Source of the DNA: Impatiens glandulifera | Lineage: Eukaryota; Streptophyta; Magnoliopsida; Ericales; Balsaminaceae | DNA: 64,000 nucleotides | Direction of reading: 5' to 3' | Assembly: GCF_907164915.1 (NCBI RefSeq) | Contig: NC_061863.1 | Span: 9,053,882 to 9,117,881, forward strand | Shown: positions 14,116 through 23,916 of the stretch, one piece after another | How positions within the stretch are numbered: the first letter of the stretch is position 1 | How the letters are laid out: the number at the start of each line of letters is the position of its first letter | Position numbers and translations under genes: made by a program | Notes under the pieces: generated by a model | What the model saw: only the letters and a program-made list of their open reading frames with translations | Database searches by the model: none | What the model was told of the DNA's origin: nothing

Positions 14116-14187
14116 ACACATGGTGGAACTCGAACCCACAATCGCTTGATTAGAAGTCAAGCGCCTTATGCATTAGGCCACGGGTGC
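14116..14187 (-). pseudogene. tRNA-Arg(UCU)-like copy, mutated
   Basis: 72 bases with anticodon TCT and an intact TTCGAGT T loop. The 3' acceptor strand (CATGTGT) mispairs at two positions with GCACCCG, and the D-loop GG is changed to GC, removing the invariant G19. Probably non-functional. Confidence 0.65.
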
Positions 14188-14257
14188 TTGTATTTTGTAA
14201 ACTCAGTTATATTCTAATGCTAGTTTTAATGTTTGTTGTTGGTAAATTTAAAAATAC

Positions 14258-14329
14258 ACACACGGTGGGACTCAAACGCACAATCACTTGATTAAAAGTC
14301 AAGCACCTTATCCATTAGGACAAAATTGC
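14258..14329 (-). pseudogene. tRNA-Arg-derived copy with UUU anticodon
   Basis: Anticodon arm reads CTTGACTTTTAATCAAG, so TCT has become TTT. The acceptor 5' strand is GCAATTT and no longer pairs with the 3' strand, and the T arm is mutated. A decayed member of the UUU subfamily. Confidence 0.65.
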
Positions 14330-14784
14330 TTCTGATTTTTAATCTCTGTTATATTATAACACTAGTTTTTATGTTTGTTGTTGGTGATTATTGTTTATTT
14401 ATGTTTTCAGTATTGTTCTTCAAATTTTGACATTATAGTACTGAGTTACCTTTTTTAGATTGTGTATTTGGTGCTTGTATTTTGTAATCTCAGTTATATT
14501 CTAACGCTAGTTTTTATGTTTGTTGTTGGTGATTATTTTTTATTTATGTTTTAAGTATTGTTCCCAAAATTTTGACATTATAACCCACAATCGCTTGATT
14601 AGAAGTCAATCACCTTAGGCCACGGGTGCTTGTGTTTTTTAATCTCTGTTATATTATAACTCTAGTTTTTATGTTTGTTGTTGGTGATTATTTTTTATTT
14701 ATGTTTCGGTATTGTTCCCCAAATTTTGACATTATAGTATTGAGTTATCTTTTTTAGATTGTGCATTTCAACGTTTAAAAATAC

Positions 14785-14856
14785 ACACCCGGTGAGACTC
14801 AAACCCACAATCGATTGATTAGAAGTCAAGCACCTTATCCATTAGGCCACAAATGC
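14785..14856 (-). pseudogene. tRNA-Arg(UCU)-like copy, mutated
   Basis: 72 bases with anticodon TCT. The acceptor 5' strand GCATTTG mispairs with CGGGTGT, the outer anticodon-stem pair is broken, and the T loop carries the C56-to-U change seen in several neighbours. Confidence 0.6.
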
Positions 14857-14923
14857 TTGTATTTTGTAATCTCAGTTATTTTGCAATCACCTTATTCATT
14901 ATGCCACAAATGCGTTTAAAAAT

Positions 14924-14994
14924 ACACCGGTGGGACTCGAACCCACAATCGCTTGATTAGAAGTCAAGCGCCTTATCCATTAGGCCACAGGTGC
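14924..14994 (-). tRNA. tRNA-Arg(UCU)-like gene, one base short
   Basis: 71 bases. Anticodon arm, D arm and T arm (TTCGAGT loop, intact B box) match the intact copy at 27278. One base is missing from the 3' acceptor strand and C6 is changed, leaving one acceptor mismatch. A T5 run follows. It could still be transcribed; processing is doubtful. Confidence 0.45.
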
Positions 14995-15151
14995 TTGTGC
15001 CTTATAATCTCTGTTATATTCTAACCCTAATTTTTATGTTTGTTGTTGGTGATTATTTTTTTATTTATGTTTTTAGTATTTTTTCCCAAATTTTGACATT
15101 ATAGAATTGAATTACCTTTTTCAGATTGTGCATATCAACGTTTAAAAATAC

Positions 15152-15208
15152 ACAGCTGGTTTGGTGGGACTCAAACCCACAATCGCTTATCCATTAGGCC
15201 ACATGTGC
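15152..15208 (-). pseudogene. tRNA-Arg copy lacking the anticodon arm
   Basis: D, T and acceptor parts are present but about 20 bases covering the anticodon arm are deleted, apparently between short CGC(C)TT repeats. The same junction is found at 16025-16076, so the deleted form was itself copied within the array. Confidence 0.65.
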
Positions 15209-15796
15209 TTGTATTTTGTAATCTCTGGGACTCAAACCCACAATCGCTTGATTGAAGTCAAGCGCCTTATCCATTAGGCCACGGGTGCTTGTGTTTTTTA
15301 ATCTCTGTTAAATTTTAACGCTAGTTTTTATGTTTGTAGTTAGTGATTATTTTTTATTTATGTTTTTAGTATTGTTCCCCAAATTTTGAAATTATAGTAT
15401 TGAGTTACCTTTTTTAGATTGTGCATTTCAACGTTTAAAGCGCCTTATCCATAGGCCACAATGTTTGTATTTTGTAATCTTAGTTATATTCTAACGCTAG
15501 TTTTTTATGTTTGTTGCTGGTGATTATTTTTTATTTATGTTTTAGTATTGTTCGCCAAATTTTGACATTATAGTATTGGATTATCTTTTTTAGTTTGTGC
15601 ATTTCAACGTTTAAAGCGCCTTATCCATAGGCCACAATGTTTGTATTTTGTAATCTCAGTTATATTCTAACGCTAGTTTTTTATGTTTGTTGCTGGTGAT
15701 TATTTTTTATTTATGTTTTAGTATTGTTCGCCAAATTTTGACATTATAGTATTGGATTATCTTTTTTAGTTTGTGCATTTCAACGTTTAAAAATAC

Positions 15797-15868
15797 ACAA
15801 GCGGTGGGACTCGAACCCACAATCGCTTGATTAGAAGTCAAGCGCCTTATCCATTAGGCAACGGGTGC
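15797..15868 (-). pseudogene. tRNA-Arg(UCU)-like copy with acceptor mismatches
   Basis: 72 bases with anticodon TCT and intact T-loop TTCGAGT. The 3' acceptor strand CGCTTGT mispairs at two positions with GCACCCG, and the start of the A box reads TTGCC instead of TGGCC. Confidence 0.6.
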
Positions 15869-16024
15869 TTGTGTTTATTAATCTCTGTTATATTCTAACC
15901 CTAGTTTTTATGTTTGTTGTTGGTGATTATTTTTTATATATGTTTTCAGTATTGTTCCCCAAATATTGACATTATTGTATTGAATTACCTTTTTTAGATT
16001 GTGCATTTCAACGTTTAAAAATAC

Positions 16025-16076
16025 ACAGCTGGTGGGACTCAAACCCACAATCGCTTATCCATTAGGCCACAGGTGC
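16025..16076 (-). pseudogene. tRNA-Arg copy lacking the anticodon arm
   Basis: Same anticodon-arm deletion junction as the copy at 15152, with C56 also changed. It has no anticodon and so cannot act as a tRNA. Confidence 0.65.
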
Positions 16077-16225
16077 TTGTATTTTGTAATCTCAGTTATA
16101 TTTTAACGCTAGTTTTTATGTTTGTTGTTGGTGATTATTTTATTTTATTTATGTTTTTAGTATTGTTCCTCAAATTTTGACATTATAGTATTGAATTACC
16201 TTTTTTAGATTGTGCATTTGAACGT

Positions 16226-16279
16226 ACCCACAATCGCTTGATTAAAAGTCAAGCGCCTTATTTATTAGGCCACAGGTGC
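16226..16279 (-). pseudogene. Truncated tRNA-Arg copy with UUU anticodon
   Basis: The T arm and 3' acceptor are cut off near GTACCC. The anticodon arm reads CTTGACTTTTAATCAAG. Belongs to the TTT subfamily. Confidence 0.6.
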
Positions 16280-16319
16280 TTGTATTTTGTAATCTCAGTT
16301 ATATTCTAACGCTAGTTTT

Positions 16320-16391
16320 TATGTCGGTGGGACTCGAACCCACAATCGCTTGATTAGAAGTCAAGCACCTTATCTATTAGGCCACGGGTGC
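16320..16391 (-). pseudogene. tRNA-Arg(UCU)-like copy, 3' acceptor lost
   Basis: The body matches the intact gene through the T arm, but the sequence after the T stem has been replaced by the spacer word TTTTTATG, so the acceptor helix cannot form. It abuts the preceding spacer directly, consistent with unequal exchange. Confidence 0.6.
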
Positions 16392-16545
16392 TTGTTTTTT
16401 GTAATCTCAGTTATATGAATTATTTGGCTCAAAAGAATTGTATGTCTTTTAAAGAGCCTTTTCGAGAAACCTGTGGAATCAATTAGTAAGTTTATTAATC
16501 TTCTTGAGTATCTCTGAGTTCGTTAATGTTAGGATTTATGTTTTT

Positions 16546-18756
16546 TTAAAAACAATTTAGCATCATTTAATTAAAAAGCTCAAAAGTGGGAGAAATGGAC
16601 AAAATCAAAGTTAGATAGTCACTAACTTTAATTAAAGGATGATAAACAACGACCTTAAAGTATCTGATTGGAAACAAACAAACAAACAAACAGAGATTAC
16701 AATAACAAACAACAAAGGTATACAAAACCTACAGTTTTAAATTTCTGATTCTATTGTAAATTTCTAGTTTAATTTGGCTACTCTTACTCTAGTTTATAAA
16801 CCCAATCTACATTCCTCAAATCCCAATTTGTATTTCACGAATCTCAGCGATTATATTCACGTTGCATCCTCACATGTTTAGCTATAGACTTTACTATTGG
16901 TGATTGAATGGTTGTATATGATGATGTCTGTTTGTGAGTTGTGTTTACGTCATTACCTTGGGTTAACTTTGATTTAGTTGAGCCATCACTTATATAATAG
17001 AAGGAGTTATGTTTTAGTATTTCATAAACTTCACATTTACCTACGCATTCTTTGACTTTAACTTTGTCTGAGTTGTTTCGATCTACTTTCTTAGTCTCTT
17101 CTTTACTTTCTCCACTGCTTTTCTATCACTTCCATATTTTAATTTCCATTGTCTTCATTCCTTGATTCTTCACATTTTTCTTCCTCTAATGCTTCTTCAT
17201 TTTCATCATCTAATTCTTTTTCTTTATTTGATTTTTCATCTTCTCTTTCCTCTAATTCTTCATCTTCTCACTCCTCTAAATCTTCGACATTTTCATCCTC
17301 TATTTCTTCATCTTTAGTTTTTCTCTAAATGTCTTCCAATTCCTAATTCTTTAGTTTCATTTTCTTGGGTTTTCTTATTCTGTTTCTAAACTTTCAGGCT
17401 TTCCTTTTGCTCATGGACTTTCAGGTTTTTCTACTGTTCTTTAATTACTTTTGCACATTTATTACTAACATGTTCAAAAGTATTGCAGAACATACATATG
17501 TTTTGTCTTCATTCATATGAAATGTCCATGACTGTGTGCTTACCTTTTTTTGTCAATAATTATCATTTTTGCTGGTAGAGTACTTCTAGAATGCACTTCA
17601 ATGTTTATCCTAACATTTGTGATGTGTTCTCTTTCATCTGTGATTGAGTTCAAATACAATGGTTTTCCCATGAGGCTAGCAAAATGACTAAGTGTTTTTG
17701 CATTGTACATATGAGCCGAGATGTTCATCAGTTTGAACCAAATTTGAGATGTTTCTTTTGGTTTGATAAATAGGTTTATTCATTTAGACCAACTTTCTAG
17801 ATTCATGCAGTTTGACGCAACATAAGTATGTCTCAACTTCAAAATATTCTCTAGATTTGTTCTCTGCTTGAACTTCAGGAAATAATGATCATTGATATTC
17901 GTAGATACATTTTACAGTCCAATGTGCTCTCATTGTTTTAGCAAGGTATCCTTAGTGACCAGGAAAGATACACGTTTTTTTCCTATGTAGTTCCCAACGA
18001 CTACATATTCTCACTCTTTAATGCACATCTCTTAAACTTAATGAGGTAATTTAAACTCAAAAGGAGATTTGAGAACCTCAACCTTTGGTTTAAAATTCTC
18101 AAATAAGTATTGCCTTTTTATTGTACCTGAGTTTCAACTTTCTATTTAGTGTTTTTCTTCTAGACTTCATTACTTTTCAACTAGAGTTACTTCTAATAGT
18201 GTAAGTCTTGTTTTTTTTGGTATTTTATTAGCTCCCGCATTGTTTCTACGGACCAACTAACTATCTTATCATATTCTCCTTTTCGAGTAAATTCCAATCC
18301 TAAAGATATTGAATATTAAGTTGGGCTACGTACTATTGGGTTTTTTCTTTGCTAAGAACAATAACTCATTTTTTTCGCTTGAGACAACAGTTTCGTAATT
18401 TGATTTTTTAGTCCGTAGCATCCTCTATTTTCCATCTTTGTTGACTTATGTCTAAACACTTTCTGTCTTTTTAGTTTTATTCTGAGATTTTTCTTTGTTT
18501 TCCTTCTATTCTATTTCATCATTCTTAGAACTCTATTTCTGTTTTGTTTCAACAATTGTTTTCTTGTTTGTATCAATTTTTCCAAATTATATTACTTCTT
18601 TCGCCTTATTTTTGTAAACCCGAAGAAATTTATTTTACTTCCAACAAATCTGTAGAATTATAGCCTCCAACAATACTGTAGCAATAGGCGAAATCCAACG
18701 ACGGAGATTCTATATTTCAGAAGAAACGGCACGACGAACACACAATAGCACGACGT
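16546..18756 (-). pseudogene. 2.2-kb insertion with decayed zinc-knuckle ORF (LINE ORF1/DUF4283-like)
   Basis: This block interrupts the tRNA array inside the spacer word GCTAGTTTTTATGTTTG, which resumes at 18757. On the minus strand, 17540-17728 encodes ASLMGKPLYLNSITDE and VRINIEVHSRSTLP, a pattern I know from plant DUF4283/LINE-ORF1 nucleic-acid-binding proteins. After a frameshift (about 17470-17510) comes CMFCNTFEHVSNKC, a C-x2-C-x4-H-x4-C zinc knuckle. Further 3' (17150-17350) the minus strand is rich in Glu/Asp codons, as such C-termini are. Stops and frameshifts interrupt every frame. No endonuclease or reverse transcriptase was recognised. An (AAAC)n tract lies at 16676-16694. Best read as a truncated non-LTR remnant. 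Confidence 0.5.
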
Positions 18757-18884
18757 GCTAGCTTTTATGTTTGTTTGTTAGTGATTATTTTTTATATATT
18801 TTTTCAGCATTGTTCCCCAAATATTTATAGTTATCAAATTACATGAATCTTTTTCAAATTGTGCATTTCGACGTTTAAAAATAC

Positions 18885-18955
18885 ACACCGGTGGGACTCA
18901 AACCCACAATCGCTTGATTAAAAGTCAATCGCCTTATCCATTAGGCCAAGGGTGC
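18885..18955 (-). pseudogene. tRNA-Arg-derived copy with UUU anticodon
   Basis: 71 bases, anticodon TTT. The anticodon stem has one mismatch (ATTGA/TCAAG), one acceptor base is missing and C56 is changed. It is the least damaged member of the UUU subfamily, and a T5 run follows. Confidence 0.6.
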
Positions 18956-19170
18956 TTTTGTTTGTTTATCTCAGTTATATTCTAGAGATTTATTTAGTTC
19001 GAAAGAATTATACGATATTTAGAGAGTCTCTTCGGGAAAATCGGTGGAAGCAATTGATAAATTCATTGATCTTCTTAAGTATATCTGAATTCGTTAACAC
19101 CCTAAATTTTGTCATAATCATATTGCATTAACCTTTTTTTAGATTTGTGCATTTTGACATTTAAAAATAC

Positions 19171-19242
19171 ACACCCGGTGGGACTCAAACCCACAATCGC
19201 TTGATTAGAAGTCAAGCGCCTTATCCATTAGGCCACGGGTGC
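19171..19242 (-). tRNA. tRNA-Arg(UCU), near-intact
   Basis: 72 bases, differing from the intact copy at 27278 only in the T loop (TTTGAGT instead of TTCGAGT). All stems pair and the anticodon is TCT. Loss of C56 removes the G19-C56 contact and weakens the Pol III B box, so function is uncertain. A T5 terminator follows on the minus strand, and A/C-rich sequence (AAACATAAGCACCC) precedes it. Confidence 0.6.
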
Positions 19243-19496
19243 TTATGTTTATTTATCTCAGTTATATTCTAGTGGAACATTTGGCTCGAAATGATAGTAT
19301 GATGTTTAGAGAGTCACTTTGAGAAAACTAGTGGAAGTTAGAGAGTCTCTTCGAGAAAACCAGTGGAAGTTAAAGCTAGTTTTATGTTTGTTTATTGGTG
19401 ATCATTTTTAATTTATGTTTTCAGTACCCCAAATATTTGTAGTTGTCAAATTACATAAATCTTTTTCAGATTATGCATTTTGACGTTTAAAAATAC

Positions 19497-19567
19497 ACAC
19501 CGATGAGACTCAAACCCACAATCTCTTGATTATAAGTCAAGCAATTTATCTATTATGCCACAAGTGC
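19497..19567 (-). pseudogene. Degenerate tRNA-Arg-like copy
   Basis: Recognisable by the T arm and overall order, but the anticodon region reads GACTTATAATC and the D arm and acceptor are damaged. Confidence 0.55.
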
Positions 19568-19735
19568 TTGTGTTTGTTTAACTCACTTATATTCTATTGG
19601 GTTATTTAACTCGAAAGGATAATATGACGTTCATAAAGTCTCTTTGGGAAAACTGGTGGAAGTTAAAGCTAGTTTTTATGTTTGTTTATCAGCGATCATT
19701 TCTTATTTATGTTTTCAGTATGGTTTCCCCAAATA

Positions 19736-21420
19736 TCTATAATATATAGAATGATGCTTAATTTTCAAACTGTCCAGATTGTTGGGTCGAAAGTTGTGGT
19801 TAATTTGGATATAAGAGTAAATGGATACTTGGATCGGATTGTGGGTTGACCCACCCATAAACTTTAAACGGTTAACAATAAAATAAAAAATGTTATATAT
19901 ATGTTTCGAACTTGCAACCTAACAAAACAAGTAGAATTCTTTAATCAACTAGGCTAATAAGACTTTTTATTTTAAATTCAACACCAAATTTGATGAACGT
20001 GGGACATTTAAACCATATGAGTTCAACTTTTTAACTAACTAATATACATATATATATAATGATGCTTAATTTTCAAAGTTTCTAAATTATTGGATCGAGA
20101 GTTGTGGTTAATTTGGATATATATGTTAAGGTAATTTGATACTTGGGTCAGATTGTGGGTTGACCCATCCATAAACTTTAAACGGTTAAAAATAAAATTT
20201 AAAATGTTATATGTATGTTTCGAACTTAAAACCTAACAAAATAAGTATAACCTTTAACCAACTATGCTAATAAGACTTTATATTTTAAATTAACACCAAA
20301 TTTAATGAACATGAGATATTTTAACAATATAAGTTCAACTTTTTAACTAACTAATATATAAATTTATATATAATGATGCTTAATTTTTAAAGTGTTCAGA
20401 TTATCGGGTCGAGAGTTGTGGTTAATTTGGATATATATGTGAGAGTAATTGGATACTTGGGTCGAATTTGTGGGTTGACCCGCCCATAAACTTCAAACAG
20501 TTAAAAATAAAATTAAAAATGATATATGTATGTTTTGAACTTGCACCTAATAAAACAAGTACAACATTTTAACCAAATATATATATATAATGATGCTTAA
20601 TTTTCAAAGTGTCCGGATTGTCGGGTCGAAAGCTCTAGCTAATTTGGATATATATGTGAGAGTAAATGGATATTTGAGTCGGATGTTGACCCGTCCATAA
20701 ACTTCAAACGGATAAAAATAAAATTAAAAATGTTATATGTATGTTTCGAACTTGCAACATAACAAAACAAGTACAACTATTTAACCAACTAGGCTAATAA
20801 GACTTTATATTTTAAATTCAACACCAAATTTTATGAACGTGTGACATTTTAACAATATATATATAATGATACTTAATTTTCAAATTGTTCGGATTGTCGG
20901 GTCGAGAGTTGTGGTTAATTTGGTTATATTTGTGACAGTAAATGGATATTTGGGTCGGATTATGGGTTGACCCACCCATAAACTTTAAATAATTAAAAAT
21001 AAAATTGGAAATGATATATTTATGTTTCGAACTTGTAACATAACAAAACAAGTACAACACTATAACCAAATTTGATTGACATGTGGTTTGCCGAGGGATA
21101 ATAGGCGGGTATCAATTGAAAGTGGTTAAAACTATGAATCAAATATTTGATTGACCAAAATATGAGGTCACAATGCTAAATATTAAAAAATATAAATCAA
21201 ATATTTAATTGACCAAAGTGAAAGTGTATAGTCACGAGATGAGATTCATTCGGAAAAAAATATGTAATGAGATGTGAGAAAATAATTTATTTTATCGAAT
21301 TGAATAAAATGTGAAATGTGAGTGTTTTATTTTAATATAGTATTCGTGATTTATTAAGAATTTTAAACATTGAATACATATTATTATTATTATTTTAAAT
21401 TTATATTTTAATCTTTCTAG
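19736..21420. mobile_element. Helitron-like block with five iterated ~0.3-kb units
   Basis: Inserted in the tRNA-array spacer after AAATA. It starts TCTATAATATATAG, followed by AATGATGCTTAATTTTC, and about 300-base units repeat from near 19750, 20060, 20365, 20595 and 20865. Each unit carries TTGTGGTTAATTTGGATAT, GGGTTGACCCACCCATAAAC and TTCGAACTTGCAACCTAAC. A 350-base unrelated tail ends TTTCTAG before T at 21421, and array spacer resumes at once. A 5' TC after A and a 3' CTAG before T are Helitron-style ends, but I see no clear hairpin next to this CTAG. The same unit occurs at 28.0-29.0 kb with a good 3' hairpin. No helicase ORF is present. Confidence 0.5.
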
Positions 21421-21435
21421 TTTGTTTAAAAATAT

Positions 21436-21506
21436 ACACCCGATGTACTCGAACTCACAATCGCTTGATTAAAAGTCAAGTGCCTTATCCATTAGGCCAC
21501 GTTTGC
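21436..21506 (-). pseudogene. tRNA-Arg-derived copy with UUU anticodon
   Basis: 71 bases, anticodon TTT. The acceptor 5' strand GCAAACG is mutated and the T arm has one deletion and one mismatch. Confidence 0.6.
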
Positions 21507-21770
21507 TCTTGTTTGTTTATCTCAGTTATATTCTAGAGGATTATTTGGTTCGAAAGAATTGTATGACATTTAGAGAGTCTCTTCGGAAAAATTGGTGGAA
21601 GTAATTGATAAATTCATTGATCTTCTTGAGTATATCTGAGTTCGTTAACACTAATTTTTATGTTTGTTGGTGATATTTTTTATTTATGTTTTCAGTATTG
21701 TTCCCCAAATTTTGTCATAATCATATTGGATTAACCTTTTTTAGATGTACATTTTGACATTTAAAAATAC

Positions 21771-21842
21771 ACACCCGGTGGGACTCGAACCCACAATCGC
21801 TTGATTAGAAGTCAAACGCCTTATCCATTAGGCCACGGGTGC
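21771..21842 (-). tRNA. tRNA-Arg(UCU), near-intact
   Basis: 72 bases. The only difference from the intact copy at 27278 is C27 to U, which still pairs with G43. Acceptor GCACCCG/CGGGTGT, A box TGGCCTAATGG and B box GGTTCGAGTCC are intact, and a T5 run follows on the minus strand. Likely a functional gene or only very recently lost. Confidence 0.75.
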
Positions 21843-22024
21843 TAGTATTTCTTTAACTTAGTTATTCTCTAGTGGATTATTTGACTCGCAAGAGAATCTC
21901 TTCAGGAAAACTAGTTTTTATGTTTGTTTATTTTTTAATTATACTTTAGTATTGTTCCCCAAAATTTGTCATAATCATATTGCATTAACCTTTTCAGATT
22001 TTGCATTTTGACATTTAAAAATAC

Positions 22025-22096
22025 ACACTCGATGGGACTAGAACCCACAATCGCTTGATTAGAAGTAAAACGCCTTATCATTTAGGCCACGCGTGC
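22025..22096 (-). pseudogene. tRNA-Arg(UCU)-like copy, mutated
   Basis: 72 bases with anticodon TCT, but the anticodon stem is broken (GTTTTACTTCTAATCAAG), the D arm is altered and the T loop reads TTCTAGT. Confidence 0.6.
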
Positions 22097-22577
22097 TAGT
22101 GTTTCTTAATCTTAGTTATTTTCTAGTGGATTATTAACTCGAAATGACAGTATGATATTTAGAGAATCTCTTCGGAAAACTAATTTTATGTTTGTTTATT
22201 TTTTATTTATGTTTTTATTATTGTTTCCAAAATTTTTAATAATCATATTGCATTAACCTTTTTCAGATTGTGCATTTTGACATTTAAAAATACACATCCA
22301 GTGGGACTCGAACCCACGAGTTTCTTCATCTCAGTTATATTCTAGTGGATCATTTGGCTCGAAGTGATAGTGTATGAAGTTTAGAGAGTCTATCCGAGAA
22401 AACAAGTGGAAGTTAGAGAGTCTCTTCGGGAAAACTTGTTTAAGTGAAAGCTAGTTTTTATATTTGTTTATTGGTGATCATTTTATATTTATGTTTTCAG
22501 TATTGTTACCCAAATATTTGTCATTATCATAGTGCATGAACCTTTTTCTGATTATGCATTTTGACATTTAAAAATAA

Positions 22578-22640
22578 ACACCCGGTGGGACTCAAACCCA
22601 CAATCACTTTATTAGAAGTCAAGCACCTTATCCCGGTGGT
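22578..22640 (-). pseudogene. tRNA-Arg(UCU)-like copy, 5' part lost
   Basis: T arm and anticodon arm are present (stem mutated, C56 changed), but the D arm and 5' acceptor are cut off after GGATAAGG. Confidence 0.55.
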
Positions 22641-22896
22641 TGTGTTTTGTAATCTCAGTTATATTCTAGTGGATTATTTAGCTCGAAAGAATTGTATGAC
22701 GTTTAGAGAGTCTTGTCAGAAAAAACGGTGGAATCAATCAGTAAATTCTTGAGTATCTCTAAGTTCGTTAATGCTAGTTTTTATGTTTATTTAAGTGATA
22801 ATTTTTTATTTTTGTTTTCAGTATTATTCCCCAAATATTTGTCGTTATCAAATTACATGAACCTTTTTCAAATTGTGCATCTCGACTTTTAAAAAT

Positions 22897-22967
22897 ACAC
22901 ACCGTGTAATCGAACCCACAATCGCTTGATTAAAAGTCAAGTAGTTTATCCATTAGGCCGCATGTGC
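22897..22967 (-). pseudogene. tRNA-Arg-derived copy with UUU anticodon
   Basis: Anticodon TTT. Acceptor GCACATG, T stem and D stem all carry changes. Confidence 0.55.
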
Positions 22968-23357
22968 TTGTGTTTGTTTAACTTAGTTAATTCTAGTGGG
23001 TTATTTGGTTCGGAAGGACAATATGATGTTCAATGATCGCAGTCGACTTATGTTTTTACTCTACAATACTATATTATGACGATTGGAGAGGTCTCTTCAA
23101 GAAAATTGGTGGAAGTAGTCGGTAAATTTAATGATTTTCTTGAGTATCTCTCAGGTCTTTAAAGCTAGTTTTTTTGTTTGTGGGTGAGCATTTTTATTTA
23201 TGTTTTCAATATTGTTTCTTATATGTTTAATCATGGTTACACTTAAGAAAATAGGGTCTTTGTATTTTTTATCGTTATCATATTGCATTACCTTTTTTGG
23301 ATTGTGCATTCCGACGTATAAATTGTCAAACAAAACTGCTTACACATTAACAAATTC

Positions 23358-23429
23358 ACACCCAATGGGACTCAAATCCACAATCGCTTGATTAGAAGTC
23401 AAACACCTTATCCATTAGGCCATATGTAC
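23358..23429 (-). pseudogene. tRNA-Arg(UCU)-like copy, mutated
   Basis: 72 bases with anticodon TCT. The acceptor 5' strand GTACATA no longer pairs, and the T arm carries C56 and stem changes. Confidence 0.55.
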
Positions 23430-23916
23430 TTGTGTTTGTATATCCTAGTTATTTTCTAGTGGATCATTTAGTTCAAAAGGATAATATAGTGTTCAGTAAT
23501 CACAGTCGACCGATGTGTTTACTCCACAACGATATTATTATGATAATGGGGGAGATCTCTTCGGGAAAATCGATGGAAGTAGTCGGTGAATTCATTAATC
23601 TTTTAGAGTATTTCTGAACTCGTTAATACTAGTTCTTATGTTTATTTGTTAGTGAACGTTTTTTATTTATGTTTTCAGTATTGTTCCCTAAATGGTTAAT
23701 CATGTAATGTTTCACATGTGTTTGGTGACACTTTGGAAACTAGTGTCTTTGTATTTTTTTGTCGTTATCATATTGCATTACCTTTTTCAGATTATGCATT
23801 TAGAAGTATAAACTGTTAAACCAAACCATTATATTCACTAATTGATCATTAATTTAAATAATCGACAAAAAAAAATACACTTCTCGAGTATCTTCGAGTT
23901 CGTTAACGCTAGTTTT

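Larger units (their letters stand above)
13050..16545 (-). repeat. tRNA-Arg(UCU) tandem repeat array, block 1
   Basis: Head-to-tail units in which a tRNA-Arg(UCU)-like gene (minus strand) alternates with a roughly 150-250-base spacer. The spacer contains CTAACGCTAGTTTTTATG, ATTTATGTTTTCAGTATTG, CAAATTTTGACATTATAG and GCATTTCAACGTTTAAAAA. About 21 copies occur here. Those long enough are listed separately; short fragments lie near 13176-13229, 13489-13534, 13583-13628, 13632-13677, 13728-13772, 13822-13866, 14583-14629, 14880-14913, 15227-15288, 15440-15467 and 15616-15643. A near-identical 176-base duplication covers 15440-15615 and 15616-15791. The first copies (13.2-13.9 kb) have lost acceptor or T arms. 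Nearly every spacer supplies a run of five T just 3' of the tRNA, as Pol III terminators do. Confidence 0.9.
18757..19735 (-). repeat. tRNA-Arg array, block 2
   Basis: The array continues after the 2.2-kb insertion with a longer unit. Besides the tRNA and the common spacer, these units carry a segment with GAGAGTCTCTTCGGGAAAA and CATTGATCTTCTTGAGTAT. tRNA copies lie at 18885, 19171 and 19497. The segment ends where a Helitron-like block begins. Confidence 0.8.
21421..23916 (-). repeat. tRNA-Arg array, block 3
   Basis: Seven tRNA-like copies (21436, 21771, 22025, 22293, 22578, 22897, 23358) with long spacers that include TCGAAAGGATAATATGACG, CAGTCGACCGATGTGTTTAC and CATTAATCTTTTAGAGTAT. The copy near 22293-22318 is only a T arm. 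The block stops at the copia LTR at 23917. Confidence 0.8.
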
